A stretch of DNA of 64,000 nucleotides from Vibrio sinensis (GCF_003605645.1 NZ_QVMU01000009.1:62001-126000); one strand, 5' to 3'; counted from the first letter of the stretch, positions 51,535-60,416 are shown. Numbers and translations: made by a program. The notes: generated from the letters alone by a model not told the origin.

Positions 51535-52716
51535 TTACTGATAGAACGCTCGCTTAAGTGCTAATTCTACGCCGCGGATTTCCGCTAAACCTTTCAAACG
51601 ACCAATACAAGAGTAACCTGGGTTGGTTTTCTTTTTCAGGTCATCAATCATTTGGTGACCGTGGTCTGGACGCATTGGGATCATGCGAGTTTCACCCGCA
51701 TCACTACGACGTTTCTCTTCTTTCAACAACGCATTAACCACGTTGTACATGTCCACATCACCCTCAAGGTGCGCAGCTTCATGGAAACTCATTGGGTTTT
51801 CTTCACGTTGCGTTGAACGTAAATGAGTAAAGTAAACGCGATCGCCGTACGTTTCGATCATTTTAACAAGATCGTTGTCACCACGAACACCGTAAGAACC
51901 GGTACACATGGTAATTCCGTTCATCATGCTAGGTACTGCTGTGGTTAGCGCTTCAATATCTTCAATCGTTGATACGATACGAGGCAAACCTAGAATTGGA
52001 CGCGGTGGATCGTCCGGGTGAACCGCCATCTTCAAACCATGGCCCTCACAAATTGGCATCAGCTCTTCTAAGAATAGAACCATGTGTTCACGCAGTTTCG
52101 CTTTATCAATACCATTGTAAGTATCTAGACGCGCTTGGAACTCTTCTAGAGTATAACCCTCTTCTGAGCCCGGTAAGCCAGCGATGATGTTTGCTGTCAG
52201 TTTGGCAATTTCCGCTTCGCTCATTTCTTCGAAACGTGCTTGCGCTTGAGCTTGCTCAGCTTCAGTGTAATCCGCATTTGCCCCTGGACGTTTTAGGATA
52301 CAAAGTTCAAAAGCTGCAAATTCAATTTGGTCAAAACGAAGTGCTTTCGAACCGTCTGCCAATTCATATTCTAAATCGGTACGAGTCCAGTCCAAGACAG
52401 GCATGAAGTTATAACAAACCGTATCGATTCCGCATTCAGCTAAATTAGTTAAAGACTGCTTGTAGTTATCAATCCATAATTGATAGTTACCAGTACGAGT
52501 TTTAATTTCCTCGTGTACTGGAACACTTTCAACTACAGACCAAGTAAATCCTTTTTCTTCAATAATCGCTTTACGCTTTAATATTTCTTCTTTAGTCCAA
52601 ACCTCACCGTTTGGAATATGATGAAGAGCATTAACAATACCCGTTGCGCCTGCTTGTTTAATATCATCGAGAGAAACTAGGTCATTAGGACCGTACCAAC
52701 GCCACGTCTGTTCCAT
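51535..52716 (-). CDS. uxuA: Mannonate dehydratase
   Basis: 393 aa, the size and layout of E. coli UxuA (TIM barrel), which dehydrates D-mannonate to 2-keto-3-deoxygluconate in glucuronate degradation. Blocks: '[28 protein letters not shown]' at the start, '[13 protein letters not shown]', '[20 protein letters not shown]', '[12 protein letters not shown]', 'YFTHLRST' and '[13 protein letters not shown]' (metal ligands H, C, H, D). ATG 52716 has AAGGTAAG upstream. The GntR-type uxuR-like gene lies just upstream on the same strand; UxuB, UxaC and KdgK/A are not in the window. Confidence 0.95.
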   Translation of the reverse strand: MEQTWRWYGPNDLVSLDDIKQAGATGIVNALHHIPNGEVWTKEEILKRKAIIEEKGFTWSVVESVPVHEEIKTRTGNYQLWIDNYKQSLTNLAECGIDTVCYNFMPVLDWTRTDLEYELADGSKALRFDQIEFAAFELCILKRPGANADYTEAEQAQAQARFEEMSEAEIAKLTANIIAGLPGSEEGYTLEEFQARLDTYNGIDKAKLREHMVLFLEELMPICEGHGLKMAVHPDDPPRPILGLPRIVSTIEDIEALTTAVPSMMNGITMCTGSYGVRGDNDLVKMIETYGDRVYFTHLRSTQREENPMSFHEAAHLEGDVDMYNVVNALLKEEKRRSDAGETRMIPMRPDHGHQMIDDLKKKTNPGYSCIGRLKGLAEIRGVELALKRAFYQ

Positions 52717-52739
52717 ATTATCTTACCTTTATTTAGACA

Positions 52740-52778
52740 ATACTAGTGAGTGGAGAGTTGTTACCAACTCACCAGTAT
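52740..52778. promoter_or_regulatory. Nested inverted repeat upstream of uxuA
   Basis: Outer arms ATACTAGTGAGT / ACTCACCAGTAT (52740-52751, 52767-52778, one mismatch); inside lies GAGTTG-N4-CAACTC (52755-52770), whose minus strand reads GTTGGTAACAAC, related to the core TTGGTATACCAA of UxuR/ExuR boxes. Either an operator or a leader hairpin. Confidence 0.45.
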
Positions 52779-52817
52779 TTTATATATTTAATTGTTTTTT
52801 ATAACGAGTAATTAAAA

Positions 52818-53564
52818 CTATCTAAATAAGAACCCGTCAAACCGTGGGTCATCTACATCAGATAATTCAAATAGTGTTTGCTTTACATTTTCGATATGGT
52901 GCCACATCGCTTCTCGCGCCCCATCTGGATCACGGCGTTGCAGCGCCTTTAAAATTTGTTCATGATCATCAAGCCACGCAATGCGATAGCCAGTATCAGT
53001 AAATCGGGCATGGAGTTGTCGCCACATGCAACTCGCATCTCGGCGGAACCAAAGATCTTTTACAATATCCGCAAGTACGCTGTTTTGTGATGCTTCAGCA
53101 ATCGTCAGATGAAACATTTCATCTCCATCGTAATCACCGTGACCAGTTTCTAGCTGTTGACGTTCTGTATCTAGAGCTTCACGTAGCTTTGATATGTCAT
53201 TTTTTGTCACATGTTTTGCTGCAAAGCCTGCGATTTGACTTTCCAGTACTTGCCGAGCTTGCAGCAATTCAAATGGACCAATGTCAGAATTAGAGCGAGA
53301 AGAAACTGGTGCTTGCTGAGAATCATTGCTAGGAACATTTGATACGTAAACACCGGAACCTTTGCGCACTTCAACTAAGCCCTGAAGCTCTAGCATAATA
53401 ATAGCTTCACGGACAACCGAACGACTTACTTGCATCTCTTCCGCGATATCACGCTCTGGCGGTAAGCGATCACCGACCTTAAACTCATCTAAGCGGATTC
53501 GCTCTTGCAGAGTAAGGCCAATTTCTTGATACAAACGTTTTGGTTCTGTAATTGCGATGTTCAT
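52818..53564 (-). CDS. UxuR/ExuR-like GntR (FCD) regulator 1
   Basis: 248 aa, collinear with E. coli UxuR: HTH block 'GDRLPPERDIAEEMQVSRSVVREAIIMLELQGLVEVRKGSGVYV' region (about 31-75), 'GPFELLQARQVLESQIAGFAA' and the C-terminal 'VDDPRFDGFLF' that matches UxuR's end. It should be a hexuronate/fructuronate-responsive repressor. Its upstream region carries two overlapping UxuR-type operators, pointing to autoregulation. It lies 101 bp upstream of uxuA on the same strand. The ribosome site is weak. Confidence 0.9.
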   Translation of the reverse strand: MNIAITEPKRLYQEIGLTLQERIRLDEFKVGDRLPPERDIAEEMQVSRSVVREAIIMLELQGLVEVRKGSGVYVSNVPSNDSQQAPVSSRSNSDIGPFELLQARQVLESQIAGFAAKHVTKNDISKLREALDTERQQLETGHGDYDGDEMFHLTIAEASQNSVLADIVKDLWFRRDASCMWRQLHARFTDTGYRIAWLDDHEQILKALQRRDPDGAREAMWHHIENVKQTLFELSDVDDPRFDGFLFR

Positions 53565-53611
53565 AGGAAAATCATATCTAATATTTTGACTATTATGATA
53601 TCACCCAAAAC

Positions 53612-53642
53612 AAATTGGTCAACCAATTGGTCGACCAATTTT
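53612..53642. promoter_or_regulatory. Double UxuR/ExuR-type operator
   Basis: ATTGGTCAACCAAT (53614-53627) and ATTGGTCGACCAAT (53626-53639) overlap by two bases, centres 12 bp apart. E. coli consensus is AAATTGGTATACCAATTT. They start about 50 bp upstream of the uxuR-like gene. Confidence 0.85.
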
Positions 53643-53748
53643 GTCTACTGCTCCACAGATCCAGATTGAAACCGAGCGAGTTCGCTTTTCTAGCCACTTA
53701 TGCAGCATTATGGCCATCAGAAATACACATACCAAAAAGATAAAATGA

Positions 53749-53777
53749 ACAAAAAAGTCGATGTTCAACATCGACTT
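53749..53777 (-). terminator. Terminator of the second UxuR-like gene
   Basis: Perfect 11-bp arms AAGTCGATGTT / AACATCGACTT (53755-53765, 53767-53777) with an A-run on the left (U-tract on minus). Confidence 0.8.
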
Positions 53778-53838
53778 ATATACTCTTAAGATAAAATTCA
53801 CGATAGGTAATTACGAAGCATTACCAAGAGGGAACAGG

Positions 53839-54606
53839 CTAAACATCGACTTTATAAGAGTCAAAAAGATAACCATCGAAATCATCAGAATTGGTGTCTG
53901 ATAGCGATAGAAGTGCCTCTTTTACATTTTCCATGTGTTGCCACATCGCTTCTTTTGCTTGAGCAGGATTTTTCTTCTGCAGTGCGGAAAGAATCTTGGC
54001 ATGGTCTTCAATAAATTGGGTTCGATATTCCGTATCATCAATGTGAGTATGTAATTGAGCCCACATTTTACTACTGGTACGACGATCCCATGCCGCTTGA
54101 GCAACTTCTATCAAATAGTTGTTCTGCGTTGCTTCTGCAATGAGAATATGAAAATCTTTGTCATGATTATATTCTTGAGTCCCGAGCTCTACCGCTATTC
54201 GCTCGGCATCGAGTATCTGTTTCATGCGGTTGACTTGAACACCAGTCACGTTAGTCGCTGCGAATTCAGCGATATTACTTTCAAGCAATTGACGAGCTTG
54301 CAGCATCTCAAACGTACCAATATCGTTGTTGTCATAATTTGAATGTTCATCATGACGAGATAGGTGCGGGTAACTTATATCATCGGGTAGCGAAATGACG
54401 TATACGCCAGAGCCTTTACGAACTTCCACTAACCCCTGTAACTCAAGCATGATAATTGCATCTCGAATTGTAGTGCGACTGACACCAAATTGCTCCGCAA
54501 TATCCCTTTCGGTAGGTAATCTGTCCCCTACTTGATATCGGCTTGTTTTCAATTGCTCAATCAGCTCTCTGCCTATTGATACATATCGTCTAGTTATATT
54601 TTCCAT
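53839..54606 (-). CDS. UxuR/ExuR-like GntR (FCD) regulator 2
   Basis: 255 aa, paralogue of the gene at 52818. Shared blocks include 'GDRLPTERDIAEQFGVSRTTIRDAIIMLELQGLVEVRKGSGVYV' (HTH), 'FEMLQARQLLESNIAEFAA', 'MWQHMENVKEALL' and the end 'DDFDGYLFDSYKVDV', which is even closer to E. coli UxuR at the C-terminus. ATG 54606 has AAGGTACTT upstream. It is separated from regulator 1 by a terminator, so the two are independently transcribed. Two such regulators suggest separate control by two effectors, as with UxuR and ExuR. Confidence 0.9.
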   Translation of the reverse strand: MENITRRYVSIGRELIEQLKTSRYQVGDRLPTERDIAEQFGVSRTTIRDAIIMLELQGLVEVRKGSGVYVISLPDDISYPHLSRHDEHSNYDNNDIGTFEMLQARQLLESNIAEFAATNVTGVQVNRMKQILDAERIAVELGTQEYNHDKDFHILIAEATQNNYLIEVAQAAWDRRTSSKMWAQLHTHIDDTEYRTQFIEDHAKILSALQKKNPAQAKEAMWQHMENVKEALLSLSDTNSDDFDGYLFDSYKVDV

Positions 54607-54941
54607 AAGTACCTTATTTTTGATGACTTATCGTTATGTACAGTCTACCAAAAAATGTGCTCTAATTATAATTAAGTTGCTCTACCTATCACGCTTTATT
54701 AAAACGTAACCCTTGGATAATCCACGACAAAACGCTATCTACATACTAATAAAAATGTCTACAGCTTAATGGCATATACTTCACTTTTTTGCGATCAGAA
54801 GTCGCCAAAAACTCTTTTTTGATCATTCTGAAAACGGTCATGATGCCAAGAATCAACAGTAGGGACTCGATAGCAATACCACCAATATATTTATATTTAA
54901 GACATACGTTCGCCTAATTTCCTATAGAGACGTAGTCGGTA
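54607..54941. other. Intergenic region between MATE gene and UxuR-like regulator 2
   Basis: 335 bp, AT-rich, with the regulator's promoter. A 55-codon stop-to-stop minus-strand frame (54746-54913) encodes a plausible TM helix but no start codon at its beginning; see findings. No terminator with a clear U-tract was seen after the MATE gene. Confidence 0.4.
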
Positions 54942-56297
54942 TCATGATTCAAATTGCAATTGACTATCGTATCCTGCGAGTTTATGTCGTAATTTTAGTA
55001 CCATCATTGATGAAGCAACCAATGGGATAGAAAGTAAGCCAACCCATAGGCCATAAATTCCCATTGCATCAACAATCAAATTTGTATTTGCAAGTACATA
55101 ACCTAGCGGTAAGCCGACCAACCAACTACTTAAAATAGAAGTTTTCATAATAACTTTGGTTTCACCAAATCCTTGCAATGCCCCACGTAACGCGTGATTA
55201 AGCGCCGAAAATAATTGATACAATGCCCCCAATATCAATAGAAAAGATGATGTTTTTAGAACTGTTGAATCGTTACTGTAAATCAGGCCAATATGCTCTC
55301 TGAATATTACCGTTAGGCCAGATGTCACAATGATTAATAGCAGAGTGGTCACTAAACCGACTTTAATCGACTCCTTAGCTCCAGCAAAGTCATCCACACC
55401 CACGCAGCCCCCAACCAGAATGCTTGTTGCATTGCCTAACGCCATTGGCACCATACATATTAGCATTGCAGAGTTCAAAGCGACCTGGTGGGCGGCAAGT
55501 GATACTGCACCATAACCCGCGGCCAATATAGAAATAACACCAAATGCTAGTAAGTCTAGAAATAACGCGATTGATATTGGCATACCTAGATTGAAGGCAA
55601 ACTTCATTCCTTCTATATTTGGCGGCGTTACTTTAAATACGTTAATGTCTTTAAATTTTTTTGAGGTCATTATGTACAAAGCGATAATCATAGAAATAGC
55701 CCAGTACAAAATAGCGGTCGCTAAGCCACAGCCCGCTCCACCCATCGCAGGTAGGCCAAACTCTCCATTCACGAATGCATAATTCAACGGCACATTGATG
55801 ATTACGCCAATATAACCCACTATCATGCCAATTTTCGTTAATGATAGGGAGTCACATAATATTTTCAGTATGCCCCAACATAGATAAGCTGGAATAGCAA
55901 AAATCATATAAAACAAATATTCAGCGGTTTTTGAGGCCACTTCTCGTTCCACATTTGCTGCAATTAGAATCGATTCAATATTGAGATATAAAATCACAAT
56001 CGGGATGGCATTTAATATCGAAACATAAATGCTATTATGAATTTTAGGGGCAATTTGATTCCGTTGATTCGATTTATTTAACCCTGAAATGACTGGTGAC
56101 AATGGAATAAAAACCCCATAGCACAGCATCATTATTGAAAACCAAAGACTCCCAGCTAACGAAACGGCGGCAAGATCAACCGCACTGACATTGCCTGCCA
56201 TAGTTGCATCAATAAATCCCATACTATTGGCGGCCAAAGAACCTAAAGCAAGAGGAATAGCCAATCCTTGTAATTCATAAAATTTATTTTTAGACAT
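54942..56297 (-). CDS. MATE-family efflux transporter (NorM-like)
   Basis: 451 aa, twelve TM helices in two homologous halves. Conserved pieces: 'GFIDATMAGNVSAVDLAAVSLAG' near TM1-2, 'GGAGCGLATA' before TM6, 'AAHQVALNSAMLICMVPMALGNATSILVGGCVG' at TM7-8 with the Gln of the cation site region, and 'ALNHALRGALQGFGET'. It exports cationic or aromatic compounds by Na+ or H+ antiport; the substrate here is unknown. ATG 56297 has AGGTAAA upstream. Low GC relative to the oxidase region. Confidence 0.88.
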   Translation of the reverse strand: MSKNKFYELQGLAIPLALGSLAANSMGFIDATMAGNVSAVDLAAVSLAGSLWFSIMMLCYGVFIPLSPVISGLNKSNQRNQIAPKIHNSIYVSILNAIPIVILYLNIESILIAANVEREVASKTAEYLFYMIFAIPAYLCWGILKILCDSLSLTKIGMIVGYIGVIINVPLNYAFVNGEFGLPAMGGAGCGLATAILYWAISMIIALYIMTSKKFKDINVFKVTPPNIEGMKFAFNLGMPISIALFLDLLAFGVISILAAGYGAVSLAAHQVALNSAMLICMVPMALGNATSILVGGCVGVDDFAGAKESIKVGLVTTLLLIIVTSGLTVIFREHIGLIYSNDSTVLKTSSFLLILGALYQLFSALNHALRGALQGFGETKVIMKTSILSSWLVGLPLGYVLANTNLIVDAMGIYGLWVGLLSIPLVASSMMVLKLRHKLAGYDSQLQFES

Positions 56298-56361
56298 ATT
56301 TTTTACCTAATGACTATCTAGACATGCAAAGGAGTGACGACTAAATACAACACTGATATCT

Positions 56362-56381
56362 ACCAAATTACACGATTTGGT
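56362..56381. promoter_or_regulatory. Inverted repeat upstream of the MATE gene
   Basis: ACCAAAT-N6-ATTTGGT, perfect 7-bp arms, 65-84 bp upstream of the MATE start. The half-site ATTTGGT resembles the ATTGGT of the UxuR box but in everted orientation. Confidence 0.4.
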
Positions 56382-56491
56382 GATTCTGATTCTTGCGCAA
56401 ACGCTTATCCGTAGATAACCGATCAGCGTTGTGTAATAAGCCCCTAGTGATATGAATTTACGGGACTTAATACACTGGCATGGTTTTATCG

Positions 56492-57307
56492 TTAAAAGCT
56501 ATACCCGACCCCAACGGCCAAACCACCTGCATTGCCATTCATTGCAACTGAGTAATTGTTCATGTATCGATATTCAATAAACGCATTGAGGTTTTGAGAA
56601 ATGCTCCAATCTAAGTTGATAATGGCTGCATAACCTGCATCGCGATCTACCATGACAAACTCTTTGTAATCATCAGGGCGGGCAAATTGATAGTCCAAAC
56701 CAGCATTAAATAAAACCGCTTGGTCAAAGACAGTAAAAGGATATTGAGCAGTAATAACAGCCGTCATCCCAGCTAAACCAGAATGATCGGTATGCATCGC
56801 TAATTCCATTCCTGGATTTGGCTGAGTAGGTAAAGGAATACTCGCCATGCCAAAGTTATGATGAAGACCAATCGCTGGTTTTAATTGCAGTGAACCTATA
56901 TTCCAATCGTAACTAATACCGACATACAAATCATTTGCTGTCATAACGGTACTGGTTGCCAACGTGTTTTGCGCCCAGGCATTAAAGTTAGTGTCACCTA
57001 AGTTTTTATGCGTCATGGTACGAACGGTAATAGATTCCATATCGTCATAGTCATTTTTCGACAATTTGGAAAAGTTTGAGGCATCAATAATGGCAACCCA
57101 TTCCCCCCAATTTTTGATAGCAGCATGGCTGTATTGAATAACACCGGTATCGAAAGCAAAACCTTGCGATTGTTCGGTCGCACCTTCTGACCAGTCCATA
57201 TAATAAACAGATACACGATCGAGGGTTTTTGCATCATTGGGTAGAATAAGTGCGTTTGCTGATGCTGAACAAAATAAAGCTAGAGCGGAAATATGTTTTA
57301 ATTTCAT
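56492..57307 (-). CDS. Outer-membrane beta-barrel protein (Tsx/OmpK-like)
   Basis: 271 aa: signal peptide (cleavage after ANA, ~19), then amphipathic strands rich in Asn, Tyr and Trp, ending in the classical C-terminal strand 'GGLAVGVGYSF' with terminal Phe needed for BAM-dependent insertion. Length and pattern fit a 12-strand channel such as the nucleoside channel Tsx or OmpK, but no diagnostic motif was recognised. Probably supplies outer-membrane entry for the surrounding sugar-acid pathway. Ribosome site weak. Confidence 0.65.
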   Translation of the reverse strand: MKLKHISALALFCSASANALILPNDAKTLDRVSVYYMDWSEGATEQSQGFAFDTGVIQYSHAAIKNWGEWVAIIDASNFSKLSKNDYDDMESITVRTMTHKNLGDTNFNAWAQNTLATSTVMTANDLYVGISYDWNIGSLQLKPAIGLHHNFGMASIPLPTQPNPGMELAMHTDHSGLAGMTAVITAQYPFTVFDQAVLFNAGLDYQFARPDDYKEFVMVDRDAGYAAIINLDWSISQNLNAFIEYRYMNNYSVAMNGNAGGLAVGVGYSF

Positions 57308-57476
57308 TTTAAATCTATAGTACAGGTGAGTATGTGCAGATTAATATATATTAACTGCTGTTTTAATTTGAATAACTTAACGTTATTTTATGTGTTTAAT
57401 AAATTTGCAAAATTTATAATTGTAACTGGTAGGTATTTAACGCCTAAATATTACGTGTGGTTTTATAACAAGTAAT

Positions 57477-57504
57477 AAATAAGCGGCCGTAAGACCGCTT
57501 ATTT
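57477..57504 (-). terminator. Terminator after the isomerase operon
   Basis: AAATAAGCGG / CCGCTTATTT (57477-57486, 57495-57504), perfect 10-bp arms, 8-nt loop. A second AT-rich hairpin AAAATAATC / GATTATTTT (57509-57517, 57521-57529) sits just upstream in transcription order. Confidence 0.75.
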
Positions 57505-57584
57505 ACTTAAAATAATCTCAGATTATTTTTTATTGAAGTCTTTCACTTCATCCCAACGTTTACGCTTGTTGGGTGATACGCATC

Positions 57585-58460
57585 TTATGCGTGAGCAATA
57601 TTCTGGCTAGCAAGAATAGTCTTTAATGCATCAACAGCGATACCAAACTTACCTGCATCACTTTGTTCTAATTCTTCCACTTCACCTTCTTCAATGTTTT
57701 CAAGCGCAGCGAAGCCAGCAAAGTTACCTAGATGAGGTTCTAGAGATAAGAATCCGTGGTAGTCTCGCTCAGTCGTCAGTTCTTTGATGATTTGACTAAT
57801 CTGCCCATCACCTTCACCAGCAGGTACGACAACGCTATCGGACGAACGCGCATCTTTGATGTGGTAGTAAGCCACATGGTCCTTTAGTAGTGAGTAAGTA
57901 ACGAAAGGATTTTCACCACACTGCACAAAGTTAGCAGGGTCAAAAACAAGCTTAAAGTTGTCGCAATTCACTTTTTCAGCAAGATTCAGACAACGTGCAG
58001 ATGTATCACCGTAAATGTCTTTTTCATTTTCATGAAGTAGAGTGATATCGTATGACGATGCGATTGCTGATAGCTCTTTCAAACGACTGATTACATCATC
58101 AGCATAATCGTCATGATTCGTCTCTTTTTCCATAAAGAAACTAAAAATACGCATGTACTTAGATTCAAGGATTTTCGCTACTTCTAATAGCTGAACGAAC
58201 ATCGTTTTGTGAGCTTCAAAATCATCTTTCAGATAAATCTTACCAACAGGCGATCCGAGAGATGAAATTTTAAATCCACGTGCATCAAGCTGTTTTTTTA
58301 TTTCAACAGCTTCTTCCACAGTGACTTCACTAATGTTTTTGCCATTAACACCACGCATTTCGATATGCTTGATACCATGTGTGTCAAGAACATCCATTTG
58401 TGTGGTTAAATCCATATCAATTTCATCTGCAAAAGCAGATAGCAATACGTGCTTGCTCAT
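57585..58460 (-). CDS. Sugar phosphate isomerase/epimerase-family TIM barrel (module 2)
   Basis: 291 aa of the AP_endonuc_2/xylose-isomerase-like fold. Metal-site residues are visible: Glu in 'LLHENEKD', Asp in 'VFDPANF', His in 'YYHIKDAR', Glu in 'LSLEPHL'. The family includes inosose dehydratases, ketose 3-epimerases and the YcjR 3-keto-glycoside epimerase. Two bases separate its ATG (58460; AAGGATT upstream) from the stop of the oxidoreductase at 58463, so the pair is translated together. Substrate unknown. Confidence 0.85.
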   Translation of the reverse strand: MSKHVLLSAFADEIDMDLTTQMDVLDTHGIKHIEMRGVNGKNISEVTVEEAVEIKKQLDARGFKISSLGSPVGKIYLKDDFEAHKTMFVQLLEVAKILESKYMRIFSFFMEKETNHDDYADDVISRLKELSAIASSYDITLLHENEKDIYGDTSARCLNLAEKVNCDNFKLVFDPANFVQCGENPFVTYSLLKDHVAYYHIKDARSSDSVVVPAGEGDGQISQIIKELTTERDYHGFLSLEPHLGNFAGFAALENIEEGEVEELEQSDAGKFGIAVDALKTILASQNIAHA

Positions 58461-58462
58461 TA

Positions 58463-59452
58463 TTAATCCTTGTTTCTCAATTGGTCAAGAATAGCGATTG
58501 TTTTAAGTCCTTCATCGAGATTGATGTAGTCACTTGTATTATCAATGATTGCTTTGTAGAAAGCGTTAATGGTCTTTTGATGACTCGCGCCCCAATAACT
58601 CATGCCTCGTTGACCAGGTGCGAAGTCTTCTTCTAAAAATACAAAGTCTTTATTTTCATCTTCGATGTAAAGTTTGCCATTCATGTATTTTAGTAAGCCA
58701 TTCTGGAACATAAGTTCCATCTCAACAGGGGTATTAGTTGAGTAAGCATTAGTGCCGTAGAATAATCCCTTAGCGCCATTCTTAAACTCAATATATATTT
58801 CTGCTGTATCTTCAACTTCGATATATTGTTGGAATGCCTTTGTGGAATAACTTCCGTTTAAAGTACTGATCTCTCCACCTAGCCATTGAATAAGGTCAAG
58901 TGTATGAATGCCTTGATTGATAAGGAAACCACCACCTTCAGTTGCGTACTGACCACGCCAATCACTTTCGGCGTAGTATTGAATCGGCTCACGACACCAA
59001 GTAACAAAACCTTTAATACCGATCAAGTCACCTAAGAGACCTTCGTCAACATAGCGGCGCATAACCAAAGACGTTGGATTTAATCGGTTCTGGAATGTCA
59101 CTGCTAGCTTAGCTTTTGATTGCGAAAGGGCAGCTTTGACAGCTTTCGACTCTTCGATGTTCATGACGACAGGCTTTTCAGTAACAACATGAATGTTGAG
59201 TGACAAAGCTTTTACAATCATTTCTTTGTGGAGATAGTGAGGTGTACAAATATGAACGACGTCTAAATCTTCATGTTCCAACATCTCAGCATAATCTGTG
59301 TATGCCTTACAGTTCATTTCGTTGGATACTTTAGAAACAATATCGCTCTTTATGTCACATACACTTACCAAAAGTGCATCTTCGTTTTTATTAATCGCTT
59401 CCAGGTGGATAACTGAGATGTTACCACATCCAATAAGACCTACTTTTAACAT
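58463..59452 (-). CDS. Gfo/Idh/MocA-family oxidoreductase (module 2)
   Basis: 329 aa. N-terminal NAD(P) Rossmann fold 'VGLIGCGNISVIHL', second motif 'VVTEKPVVMN' with the EKP signature, catalytic 'NQGIHTLDLIQWLGG' (His-x-x-x-Asp). These enzymes oxidise a sugar or cyclitol hydroxyl, often at C3, to a ketone. Coupled to the downstream isomerase. About 97 bp with a hairpin separate it from the upstream module. Confidence 0.9.
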   Translation of the reverse strand: MLKVGLIGCGNISVIHLEAINKNEDALLVSVCDIKSDIVSKVSNEMNCKAYTDYAEMLEHEDLDVVHICTPHYLHKEMIVKALSLNIHVVTEKPVVMNIEESKAVKAALSQSKAKLAVTFQNRLNPTSLVMRRYVDEGLLGDLIGIKGFVTWCREPIQYYAESDWRGQYATEGGGFLINQGIHTLDLIQWLGGEISTLNGSYSTKAFQQYIEVEDTAEIYIEFKNGAKGLFYGTNAYSTNTPVEMELMFQNGLLKYMNGKLYIEDENKDFVFLEEDFAPGQRGMSYWGASHQKTINAFYKAIIDNTSDYINLDEGLKTIAILDQLRNKD

Positions 59453-59504
59453 GGCTGATATCTCTGATAGGAAAAAGGGGTAAAAAAAGGAACAGAGAGT
59501 GATT

Positions 59505-59536
59505 TAGTAGTGGTGCTAGTTCTAACACCACTACTA
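59505..59536. other. Intercistronic hairpin between the two oxidoreductase/isomerase modules
   Basis: Perfect 11-bp arms TAGTAGTGGTG / CACCACTACTA (59505-59515, 59526-59536) with a 10-nt loop that can pair further (TAG/CTA). No U-tract; may set the ratio of upstream to downstream mRNA. Confidence 0.65.
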
Positions 59537-59549
59537 CTTAGATTAGGAC

Positions 59550-60416
59550 TTAAAAGTACTCAGAGAAACCAAGTGCTTTTAGGTTGTCCATACTGATTTG
59601 TAGCGATTCGAATGGGTCACGACCATAAGTATCATCTTGTTCGATTGGCAGGTATTTAACACCAGTGCGCTCACAAGCTTCAATGATTGCTTTAAAGTCA
59701 AGGTTACCCTCACCAATTTCAGCAAACTGGATAGCATTAAAGAACACTGACATATCACCCTTTGCAAGAGCGCCCATCATTGCTTCTGGATCCGGAGTTG
59801 CGATACGGAAGTCTTTAAGGTGAACTAATTCAGCTCGTCCTTGCAGATTCTCAATCACAGTAACAGGATTTAAACCTGAACGTTGGATCCAGTGAACATC
59901 AATTTCAAAACCGATGTTTTCAGGGTTCGTATTTTCAAGCAGCATATCAAAGTATGATTTACCATCTACTTTATCGAACTCTAAATGGTGATTGTGGTAG
60001 AAAAGCTTAATGCCTTCAGCGCTTAGCTTCTCGCCCCACTTGTCCATTTCTTTAGCAAACTGAACAACTTTATCTGCATCACCAAACATTGAGAATGGAA
60101 GCATACCGATACGTAGGTATTCAACGTTCAAACGTTTCGCATCAGAGACAATCTTGTCGTAGTGCAGGTCAAAAGAGTCAACAGGGAAGCTTGGATGAAT
60201 CTGTTGCGTGTAAGCACTTAAAGAACAGATATTGATATCGAAGTCTTGAATCGCTTTTTCCATTGCAACTACGTTTTCTTCGGTCATATCAAGCTGTGAA
60301 ATCTCAACGGCTTTAAATCCCATACCAGACAAAGTTTTTAGAGTTTCGTAGATACCATTCTCTGCAACTTTGTCTTTTAGCATCATCATCTGAACAGCAA
60401 TTTGTGGCTGAGTCAT
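59550..60416 (-). CDS. Sugar phosphate isomerase/epimerase-family TIM barrel (module 1)
   Basis: 288 aa. Opening 'IAVQMMMLKD' and 'GFKAVEISQLD' are typical of YcjR/inosose-dehydratase-like members. Putative metal-site residues: 'FYHNHHLEF', 'GFEIDVHWI' (Asp), 'LVHLKDFR' (His), 'LPIEQDD' (Glu). It differs clearly from the module 2 isomerase, so the two are not a recent duplication. Its ATG (60416) lies two bases after the module 1 oxidoreductase stop, with AAGGCG inside that gene as ribosome site. Confidence 0.87.
   Translation of the reverse strand: MTQPQIAVQMMMLKDKVAENGIYETLKTLSGMGFKAVEISQLDMTEENVVAMEKAIQDFDINICSLSAYTQQIHPSFPVDSFDLHYDKIVSDAKRLNVEYLRIGMLPFSMFGDADKVVQFAKEMDKWGEKLSAEGIKLFYHNHHLEFDKVDGKSYFDMLLENTNPENIGFEIDVHWIQRSGLNPVTVIENLQGRAELVHLKDFRIATPDPEAMMGALAKGDMSVFFNAIQFAEIGEGNLDFKAIIEACERTGVKYLPIEQDDTYGRDPFESLQISMDNLKALGFSEYF

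Noticed and set aside
53619..53801. 60-codon minus-strand frame between the two UxuR-like genes
   Set aside because: It spans the terminator and the operator region, has no ribosome site and no recognisable features beyond AT-rich hydrophobic codons.
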